Positions 1-4,789 of a DNA stretch of 5,702 bases are shown piece by piece. Both the position numbers and the translations under genes were made by a program. The DNA comes from Verrucomicrobiota bacterium (lineage in GTDB: Bacteria > Verrucomicrobiota > Verrucomicrobiia > Chthoniobacterales > UBA10450). The stretch is from the NCBI GenBank assembly GCA_003217835.1, contig QHMQ01000075.1:1-5702 (forward strand). Reading direction: 5' to 3'. Under the pieces are notes generated by a model that had not been told where the DNA came from, ran no database searches, and saw nothing but the letters and a program-made list of their open reading frames with translations. Positions within the stretch are counted from its first letter, which is position 1. Every line of letters begins with the position of its first letter.

Positions 1-227
1 CGGGTAGGCAAGATTTTTTCCGTAATGGACGCTCCGCCAAGCAGCGGGTCGTAAAGACTGATTCCATCCGTTCCTTGCAGCCCAAACGAGCTCGTCGCGT
101 TCGCTTGGGGGTCCAGGTCGACTAGTAAAATGCGATGGCCAAGTTCCGCCAGCGCGGCGCCGAGATTGACAGCTGTGGTCGTTTTTCCGACGCCACCTTT
201 CTGGTTCGCAAGGGCAACAATTCTCAT
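1..227 (-). CDS. parA: ParA/Soj-family chromosome partitioning ATPase (N-terminal part, runs off the left edge)
   Basis: Reading leftward from the ATG at 227-225, the frame is open for 75 codons to the window edge. The protein begins MRIVALANQKGGVGKTTTAV. Residues 10-17 are the deviant Walker A motif KGGVGKTT with its signature lysine (K10) as well as the P-loop lysine (K15). Residues 34-41, LLVDLDPQ, form the Walker A' strand, followed by ANATSSFG. This is the classic start of ParA/Soj ATPases, which form ATP-dependent dimers on DNA and work with ParB/Spo0J to segregate chromosome origins. About 250 residues are usual for the family, so roughly two thirds lie outside. A parB partner would be expected further left but cannot be seen. 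No clear Shine-Dalgarno precedes the ATG; the position is fixed by family alignment. A MinD or plasmid ParA is less likely, because the short N-terminus without a DNA-binding extension fits the chromosomal Soj type. Confidence 0.93.
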   Translation of the reverse strand, partial: MRIVALANQKGGVGKTTTAVNLGAALAELGHRILLVDLDPQANATSSFGLQGTDGISLYDPLLGGASITEKILPT

Positions 228-501
228 GACAAGCAAGATCGCCAGATGATGTTGCCGGGCGGCTCAAACGAAAACTAAATTTTTCGAATTTCCGATTTAG
301 AACTTTGGAAGTAGATTTTGGGCTCAGCCACTATCCGAGGATCAGATCGACATCTTCTTTCAAGCCGATGAGTGTCACCACTGCTCAGCTCTACAGCTTT
401 ATGAACGATGTATCACGATCGGCGTTGGCGGCAGGTTCGGGTGGGCAGTTGATGTGGTCCGCGCCAGTTTGAAAAAGTAGCGCTCGCGGAGGAGGAGCGA
501 A
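228..501. other. Divergent intergenic region between parA and lpxD
   Basis: This 274-base gap must hold the promoters of both divergent genes, but no convincing -35/-10 pair stands out. An AT-rich stretch at 271-300 contains an imperfect dyad (CTAAAT at 275-280 with ATTTAG at 295-300, TTCGAA at 283-288 between them). It could be a promoter-proximal or operator element for parA. No 16-base parS-like palindrome was found by eye. A short open frame ending at 472 is discussed under findings and is not called as a gene. Confidence 0.4.
488..497 (+). promoter_or_regulatory. Strong Shine-Dalgarno sequence of lpxD
   Basis: GGAGGAGGAG contains AGGAGG at 490-495, six bases ahead of the TTG at 502. It is the strongest ribosome-binding site in the window and decides the unusual TTG start over the in-frame GTG at 544. 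It lies in the loop and 3' side of a small possible hairpin (CGCTC at 481-485 with GAGCG at 495-499). Confidence 0.8.
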
Positions 502-1566
502 TTGAAGGTCACAAGCGGGACGCTTGTGCTACTCTGCTTGGAAGTGAAACCAGCGACTTTTACTCTTCAAGAATTGGCCACGATGTGCGATGGTGAGTTG
601 GTCGGTGATCCCGCGCTAAAAATCACTGGTGCTGCGTCGCTCGCGGAAGCAACCTCCGGAGAAATCACCTTTTTTGCGAATCGAAAATACGTTGGCGCCC
701 TGCGTAAAACGCGCGCCTCTGCCATTTTCGTTGCGCGTGATTTTGCCGAGCCGATGGGTGCTGCTCAAATCCGCGTCTCAAATCCAACGAAAGCTTTCGA
801 GCAAGTCGTGCTCAAGCTTGCGCCAAAACCGATCACGTTTGCGGCGGGCGTTCACCCGAGCGCGATTGTCGATCCAAGCGTCCAGCTCGGAGAGCGCGTC
901 TCGATCCAGCCGCACGCGGTGATCGAAGCCGGGGCCAGGATCGGTGACGGCACAATCATCGGTGCAGGGACTTACATTGGTCATGAAACGGTCATTGGAC
1001 CTGCGTGCTTGATTTATCCGCGAGTGACGATCCGTGAACGCACCCGCATCGGCTCGGGTGTGATCATCCACGCCGGCGCGGTCATTGGCGCTGACGGATT
1101 TGGATTCGAGGTGGTCGATGGCCGCCAGGAAAAAATTCAGCAGCTCGGAATTGTACAGATCGACGATGATGTGGAGATCGGCGCCAACACGACTATCGAT
1201 CGCGCCCGTTTTGGCCGAACCTGGATCCAGGAGGGAGCAAAGATCGACAATCTCGTGCAGGTCGCGCACAACGTTGTGATCGGCAAGAATACCGTCATCG
1301 CAGCGCAGACCGGAATTGCCGGCAGTGTGCGGATCGGTCAGCATGTCCTGATTGGCGGTCAGGCTGGTATCATTGGCCACATCGAGATTGGCGATAACAC
1401 CGCCATCGGTGCGCAAAGTGGTATTTCCAAGAACATCAGCGGCGGTGCATGGTGGACTAGCCCCGCTGTCCCTCTGGTCGAGGCAAAACAGCAGATTGCC
1501 TGGGTTCGCCGGCTCGGGAAACTCTTCGCGCGAGTAAAAGAGATTGAGGAAAAGCTCGGACTATAA
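502..1566 (+). CDS. lpxD: LpxD, UDP-3-O-(3-hydroxyacyl)glucosamine N-acyltransferase
   Basis: LpxD transfers a second 3-hydroxyacyl chain from acyl-ACP to the 2-amino group of UDP-3-O-acyl-glucosamine, the third step of lipid A synthesis, as a cytoplasmic homotrimer. The 354 residues fit the family (E. coli has 341). Residues 20-110 form the uridine-binding N-terminal domain (FTLQELA, ITGAASL, ITFFANRKY). From about 115 a long run of hexapeptide repeats ([IV]-G-x-x-x-x) builds the left-handed beta-helix. GADGFGF lies at 197-202 and TTIDRARFGRT at 230-240. The catalytic histidine is H256 in AHNVVIG, matching E. coli H239, and H293 in GHIEIG matches H276. The C-terminal helix (about 326-354) is present. 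The TTG start is chosen for its Shine-Dalgarno; it adds about 14 hydrophobic residues relative to most homologues, and GTG at 544 would give the more usual length. The gene stands alone here, not in the common lpxD-fabZ-lpxA cluster, and is convergent with the next gene after 19 bases. Confidence 0.96.
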   Translation: MKVTSGTLVLLCLEVKPATFTLQELATMCDGELVGDPALKITGAASLAEATSGEITFFANRKYVGALRKTRASAIFVARDFAEPMGAAQIRVSNPTKAFEQVVLKLAPKPITFAAGVHPSAIVDPSVQLGERVSIQPHAVIEAGARIGDGTIIGAGTYIGHETVIGPACLIYPRVTIRERTRIGSGVIIHAGAVIGADGFGFEVVDGRQEKIQQLGIVQIDDDVEIGANTTIDRARFGRTWIQEGAKIDNLVQVAHNVVIGKNTVIAAQTGIAGSVRIGQHVLIGGQAGIIGHIEIGDNTAIGAQSGISKNISGGAWWTSPAVPLVEAKQQIAWVRRLGKLFARVKEIEEKLGL

Positions 1567-1585
1567 GCCGAGGATGCTCCAGTTG

Positions 1586-1993
1586 TCACCCGCCTGCCTC
1601 CACCACCAGCCTGCGTAGTGCCTCGGGAGAAATGCACTCCGCGCCGGAAGCGTGCACTGTCTGCCGTTCCATGGAATCGGAAGTGGCCACCGTCAAATCG
1701 AACCTAGCTGCGTATTTGGTTGCGAGCCGCTCGATGATCGCGTCGGCTGTTTGCCCGCTGCGCGAATAAAAGACCTGCACGTCTCCCGGGTTTGAGGTCG
1801 CGCTGACTGTTGCGCCTTTCCCATCGAAGACGATGACTACTTGTACGTCGGTCCGATCTTGATAATTGCGCAGCCGTTTGCTTAATGCTTCACGCGCCAG
1901 CGAGGAGCGCCGCTCGTGCAGTCTGCGCAATTCAGGCCACGCAAAAATGATGCTGTGCCCATCGACAATCAGGTAACGCAAACGCTGCGCCAT
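1586..1993 (-). CDS. Short NYN-domain (YacP/Rae1-like) predicted ribonuclease
   Basis: The 135-residue product resembles the YacP family of PIN-like NYN nucleases, whose Bacillus member Rae1 cleaves mRNA in the ribosomal A site. Aligning by eye to that family, the four acidic positions expected at the metal site are present: D11 in LIVDGHS, D57 in VIVFDGKG, D84 in QTADAIIE and D106 in VATSDSME. FAWPEL (17-22) and ISPEALRRLV (121-130) also fit. The protein stops soon after the last strand, without the basic C-terminal tail of about 35 residues carried by the roughly 170-residue Bacillus form. The usual DGYN is DGHS, so the Asn following the first Asp is replaced by Ser. The ATG at 1993 has no recognisable Shine-Dalgarno. 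The gene lies 57 bases downstream of a small basic protein gene on the same strand, probably in one transcript. Fold assignment is fairly firm; nuclease activity and ribosome targeting are inferred from the family. Confidence 0.82.
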   Translation of the reverse strand: MAQRLRYLIVDGHSIIFAWPELRRLHERRSSLAREALSKRLRNYQDRTDVQVVIVFDGKGATVSATSNPGDVQVFYSRSGQTADAIIERLATKYAARFDLTVATSDSMERQTVHASGAECISPEALRRLVVEAGG

Positions 1994-2050
1994 TACTAAA
2001 TGTTTTCGCGCCGCGGATCGCGTTGAGTCTCACACGAACGAGGTGCCAGA

Positions 2051-2188
2051 CTACTCCACAGCGAGGGGTTGTTTCTTGGCCCTCGATTTGGCTGGCTCGC
2101 GGTGGCTCGCGCGAAGCGCCGCTTTCTTGCGCTGCAGATAGGCTCTTCGTCGCTTGCGTTTCGTGCGCACCCGGTGTTGTTGCCCCAT
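2051..2188 (-). CDS. 45-residue highly basic protein, function unknown
   Basis: This small gene begins MGQQHRVRTKRKRRRAYLQR. It has 10 Arg and 7 Lys in 45 residues, against only two Glu (31 and 45). Residues 10-15 (KRKRRR) and 20-22 (RKK) give a cationic face suited to RNA, such as rRNA. The frame is also open upstream to an ATG at 2245. The ATG at 2188 is preferred because AGAGG sits four bases ahead of it and because the upstream 19 residues have ordinary, non-basic composition. It precedes the NYN nuclease gene by 57 bases on the same strand, suggesting co-transcription. I recall similar MGxQH...KRKRR small proteins in verrucomicrobial genomes but cannot name a family. It does not look like bL32, bL34 or bS21. 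A nucleic-acid-binding or ribosome-associated role is inferred from composition only. A chance frame is possible, since the reverse strand and another frame are also open here. Confidence 0.6.
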   Translation of the reverse strand: MGQQHRVRTKRKRRRAYLQRKKAALRASHREPAKSRAKKQPLAVE

Positions 2189-2194
2189 GGCGCC

Positions 2195-2223
2195 TCTATA
2201 GGTCGAAAGATCAAGACACGCAA
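2195..2223 (-). promoter_or_regulatory. Possible sigma-70-type promoter for the basic protein/NYN nuclease genes
   Basis: Read on the minus strand, TTGCGT (2223-2218) and TATAGA (2200-2195) are separated by exactly 17 bases. The -10 box matches TATAAT at four positions and the -35 box matches TTGACA at three. Only six bases separate the -10 box from the ATG at 2188, so a start at the usual distance would give a leaderless transcript. The same bases include the AGAGG proposed as Shine-Dalgarno, and both cannot act together. The match is weak. Confidence 0.25.
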
Positions 2224-2316
2224 TCTGAATTCGAGTTTCGTTCAATGCGAATCAAGCCTGAAAATCCAAATCGGAGGTTGCATTTTAGCGTGATCCGTTG
2301 TTAAAGAGCACGCTCC

Positions 2317-3141
2317 ATGCTGCGTTCGAATACCGCGACTTCCGCGGTCACGCCGAAAAACGTGATCGGCGTTTCCGTTCTATTTTTAATCTTGGCGGCG
2401 ATTTTCGGTCTATTCAACAGTCACAAAGTAAAAATGTTACGCACGAATGCAGCGAATGCGGCAGCGATCCGCAATATGGCTGAGCATCGGCGCGCAACTC
2501 AGGGACGGAATCTCGAGACCCGTGAAACGACTGCTGGCGAAGGAGAAGCGAAAATCGCGGAAGCAGAAAATAAGGCCGCAAAAGCTGAAGCAGAACTCGC
2601 GCAATCGCAGAAGGAGAAAAGCGATCTGCAAAGCAAAGTAGGCGCCAGCCAGAACGAGATCGCTTCCTTACAAAAGCGAATCGAAGAAGCCGAGAAAATG
2701 GCTAAACCTGTGGCAAATCCAGTTGCCGCCTCCACACCGGAGTTACAGGCGCAACTCGACGATGCTCGGCATCAACTTGATAGTGCCGAAAAAGAGAAAG
2801 CCTTCTTATCCGAAAAACTCCAGACGCCTCTGGAGCGCTCCACGCAGCCCCAGGAAGAGAAAAAGCGCCGCGAATCGGGCGCTCGAAAACCAGGCGTGCG
2901 CGGCAATGTTCTTGCCGTCAATCAGGCGTACAATTTTGTGGTCCTAAATCTTGGTGCTCGCCAAGGCGTCGAACCTAACTCGGAAATGCTTGTTTTGCGG
3001 GAGGGCACTTTGATTGGAAAAATTCGTATCTCTTCAGTTGAACCCGCGACCGCTATCGGCGATATCATCACCAGCAGTTTGGCGCGCGGCGTCCAAGTGC
3101 AACCTGGAGATATTGTAGTTTATGCTGGCACTAATTCCTAA
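2317..3141 (+). CDS. Membrane-anchored coiled-coil protein with C-terminal beta-rich domain, function unknown
   Basis: I do not recognise a named family for this 274-residue protein, but its layout is clear. A short N-terminus is followed by one membrane segment (about 15-33, NVIGVSVLFLILAAIFGLF). A Lys/Glu/Ala-rich heptad-like coiled coil runs from about 70 to 128. A Pro/Ala linker (130-140) leads to a second coiled coil (about 141-170), then a basic linker (180-192). A compact beta-rich domain occupies 194-270: GNVLAVNQAYNFVVLNLG, GVEPNSEMLVLREG, LIGKIRISSVEP, VQPGDIVVY. With no signal cleavage site it is probably an inner-membrane protein with its bulk in the periplasm. The plan of one membrane helix, a coiled coil and a beta domain with a 'GxxxGVxPxxxMxVxxxGxLxGK' rhythm recalls MreC, though the beta part is only half the MreC size. 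The start is the ATG at 2317, with a weak AAAGAG eight bases upstream. A poor promoter-like pair (TTGCAT 2278-2283, TTAAAG 2301-2306) precedes it. Its last 20 bases overlap the next gene. Confidence 0.85.
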   Translation: MLRSNTATSAVTPKNVIGVSVLFLILAAIFGLFNSHKVKMLRTNAANAAAIRNMAEHRRATQGRNLETRETTAGEGEAKIAEAENKAAKAEAELAQSQKEKSDLQSKVGASQNEIASLQKRIEEAEKMAKPVANPVAASTPELQAQLDDARHQLDSAEKEKAFLSEKLQTPLERSTQPQEEKKRRESGARKPGVRGNVLAVNQAYNFVVLNLGARQGVEPNSEMLVLREGTLIGKIRISSVEPATAIGDIITSSLARGVQVQPGDIVVYAGTNS

Positions 3142-3349
3142 ACTTCGGAAAAACATCACCTCCGCTCTGTTGTTCGCCACCACGATCACGTTCGTCTCGT
3201 GCGCGACGCAGAAGGACCCACCCCGTTTGGTCAGTGATCCGGACGATCACCGCGAGTCAGCCATCCCTTGGAATAAACAGGAAAAATGGGAGACCGCGAG
3301 TCCGATCACCTCCTCCATGCCCAATGGGGGGTCGAGCGATACACGATAG
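3122..3349 (+). CDS. Small predicted lipoprotein, function unknown
   Basis: The 75-residue product starts MLALIPKLRKNITSALLFAT. A positively charged n-region (K7, R9, K10) and hydrophobic core (12-24) lead to TFVSC with the putative lipidated cysteine at C27. F at -3 is less usual than Leu, so the lipobox is acceptable rather than ideal. The mature part is about 48 residues, polar and probably unstructured, with a central IPWNKQEKWE (49-58) and a Ser/Gly-rich tail. The ATG lies 20 bases inside the end of the upstream coiled-coil gene in the +1 frame. This points to translational coupling and a shared function at the envelope. GGAG at about 3106 is rather far from the ATG for a normal Shine-Dalgarno. 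The stop is only eight bases from the stop of the convergent glgC. Evidence comes from the signal peptide and gene arrangement; the role is unknown. Confidence 0.68.
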   Translation: MLALIPKLRKNITSALLFATTITFVSCATQKDPPRLVSDPDDHRESAIPWNKQEKWETASPITSSMPNGGSSDTR

Positions 3350-3357
3350 CGAGCCGA

Positions 3358-4668
3358 TTAGATCCAGAAACCGGCTGGAATCACTGCGTTTTTTGGGATC
3401 ACGACCAGGCCATCGCGGATGAAGTAATTGTCTGCGTCGTAGTTCGCCGGTTTTCCTTCCGGAGTGATTACGACTCCGTCGGCAATGCGTGCGTTCTTGT
3501 CGATGATGGTACGGTCGATCACGCAATTGCGCCCGATCCCGATTGGCGGTTGCCTTGAGTTCCCGTTCCGGTCTTGCTCGAAGTAATCTGCCCCCATCAC
3601 AATGCTGTTTCGGATGGTCGCGCCGCTTTGAATAATGCTGCGTACGCCGACGACGCAGCGTTCCAGGTGAGCATCCGAAATAATGCATCCATCTGAAATG
3701 ATCGCTTGCCGCAGCAAGCGCGGATGCGTGTAGATCGGCGCTTCGGTATCGAAGAAACTGTATTCCGGCACCAGATCGGTCAGATCGAGATTTGCCTCAT
3801 AAAAGGCCCGAATTGTTCCGATGTCTTCCCAATATCCTTGGTAGATAAAGGCGCTCACGTGTCGATCTTTGATTGAATGTGGAATGACATCCTTTCCGAA
3901 ATCGACCAGATCGTTTTCCAAACATTCGATGAGCACCTTTCGATTGAAGACGTAGATTCCCATTGAAGCCTGGTATAACTCCTCTCCTTCATTCGACCCG
4001 ATCGATCCGAGCAATTCCCGGCTGATTCTCATCTCTTGAAGCACAGCCTCCTCGGTCGGTTTCTCGACAAAGCGCGTAATTCGGCGATCGACTCCGCTTC
4101 CCATAATGCCGAATTCGGAAACCTGATGTCGATGGACCGGTTTAGTGGTCAGTGTGATGTCTGCGCCAGAGCGGATGTGTTGATCCAACAGCGCGCGAAA
4201 ATCCATGCGGTAAAGCTGATCGCCGCTTAAGATCAGGTAATAATCAAACGGGCGCTCGAGCAAGTAGCGCATGTTTTGTCGCACGGCGTCGGCCGTTCCC
4301 TGGTACCATTGCGACCCTGCGGGTGTTTGTTGAGCCGCCAGGATATCCACGAAGCTGCGCGAGAAATTATCGAACTTATAGCTCGCTTGAATATGTCGAT
4401 GTAACGACATGCTGTTGAATTGCGTGAGCACATAGATCGAGCGAAGCCCGGAGTTCAGGCAATTACTGATGGGAATATCGACGATGCGATATTTTCCCCC
4501 GAGGGGCACAGCAGGCTTGGCACGATCTTTCGTTAGCGGGAACAAACGCGTGCCGGCGCCGCCACCCATAATGACTGCAAGCGTTCGCTGGATTGTGCCG
4601 GGTGGTAGCGCGGGGACGGCTACTGATGGATTCTTCAAAATGGAACCGCGCTGCGGCCGGTTTTGCAT
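3358..4668 (-). CDS. glgC: GlgC, glucose-1-phosphate adenylyltransferase (ADP-glucose pyrophosphorylase)
   Basis: GlgC converts glucose-1-phosphate and ATP to ADP-glucose and pyrophosphate, the committed and allosterically controlled step of bacterial glycogen synthesis; it acts as a cytoplasmic tetramer. Numbering from the GTG at 4674 (438 residues), GGGAGTRLFPLT (37-48) is the nucleotide-binding loop. RAKPAVPLGGKYRIVD (51-66) follows, then QQTP (115-118) and WYQGTADAVRQ (123-133). GDQLYRMDF (151-159) carries the catalytic Asp152, and FVEKP (202-206) contacts glucose-1-phosphate. ASMGIYVF (236-243) and GYWEDIGT (280-287, with the metal-binding Asp284) follow. Residues from about 324 form the C-terminal left-handed beta-helix used for regulation. 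Length and the SGDQLYRMDF style resemble cyanobacterial/plant-type enzymes more than E. coli GlgC. The start is uncertain: the reading frame begins GTG-GCA-ATG, so GTG at 4674 or ATG at 4668 could be used, and neither has a good Shine-Dalgarno. No other glg gene is adjacent. It is divergent from glmS. Confidence 0.96.
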   Translation of the reverse strand: MQNRPQRGSILKNPSVAVPALPPGTIQRTLAVIMGGGAGTRLFPLTKDRAKPAVPLGGKYRIVDIPISNCLNSGLRSIYVLTQFNSMSLHRHIQASYKFDNFSRSFVDILAAQQTPAGSQWYQGTADAVRQNMRYLLERPFDYYLILSGDQLYRMDFRALLDQHIRSGADITLTTKPVHRHQVSEFGIMGSGVDRRITRFVEKPTEEAVLQEMRISRELLGSIGSNEGEELYQASMGIYVFNRKVLIECLENDLVDFGKDVIPHSIKDRHVSAFIYQGYWEDIGTIRAFYEANLDLTDLVPEYSFFDTEAPIYTHPRLLRQAIISDGCIISDAHLERCVVGVRSIIQSGATIRNSIVMGADYFEQDRNGNSRQPPIGIGRNCVIDRTIIDKNARIADGVVITPEGKPANYDADNYFIRDGLVVIPKNAVIPAGFWI

Positions 4669-4789
4669 TGCCACTGATCAATAACCCAGCGTCTTCGCTT
4701 TCCGGCAACTTTTTTGAGTCGATCGACGGGCTCTTTGTCCACACGCAGGGAATGTTGCGGCTCAAGACAGCCGCCACTAGACTCCAAAC
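4669..4789. other. Divergent glgC-glmS intergenic region
   Basis: These 121 bases (115 if glgC begins at the GTG at 4674) separate two sugar-phosphate enzymes transcribed away from each other and must carry both promoters. A TTGCGG-17-TAGACT pair is visible for glmS (listed separately). On the minus strand, TTGCCG (4707-4702) lies 18-19 bases from TTATTG/TATTGA upstream of glgC, a weak match. There is no sign of a glmS ribozyme or other long structured leader; the space before the glmS ATG is too short and lacks any recognisable core. Confidence 0.45.
4755..4783 (+). promoter_or_regulatory. Possible promoter of glmS
   Basis: TTGCGG (4755-4760) and TAGACT (4778-4783) are separated by 17 bases, with three and four consensus matches respectively. 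The -10 box ends six bases before the glmS ATG at 4790, so transcription starting at the usual distance would begin at or next to the A of ATG. That agrees with the absence of any Shine-Dalgarno in the preceding 20 bases. This is pattern matching only, and a promoter further upstream is possible. Confidence 0.3.

Noticed and set aside
275..300. Imperfect inverted repeat CTAAAT...ATTTAG considered as a parS or ParB site upstream of parA.
   Set aside because: It lacks the TGTTTCACGTGAAACA-type palindrome and is AT-rich enough to arise by chance, so it is mentioned only within the intergenic description.
778..1416. A 212-codon open frame on the minus strand opposite lpxD.
   Set aside because: It is a mirror of the hexapeptide-repeat region. 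The regular GTG/ATC/GGC codon pattern of the beta-helix keeps the opposite strand free of stops and gives a repetitive Asp/Arg-rich, unprotein-like product. lpxD is certain on the other strand.
2051..2245. The longer, 64-residue version of the basic protein starting at the ATG at 2245.
   Set aside because: The extra 19 residues are not basic and resemble translated spacer, no Shine-Dalgarno precedes 2245, and AGAGG sits just before the ATG at 2188.
1996..2304. Several overlapping open frames on both strands around the small basic gene (for example 2023-2304 plus, 2069-2293 plus, 1996-2223 minus).
   Set aside because: Their products have mixed, Cys/Arg/Ser-rich composition with no motif or ribosome-binding site. 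Only the frame beginning at 2188 on the minus strand has a supported start, a strongly biased coherent composition and a sensible neighbour.
4669..4789. glmS ribozyme/riboswitch upstream of glmS.
   Set aside because: There are only about 120 bases shared with a divergent gene, no recognisable catalytic core, and a promoter-like element abutting the start codon.
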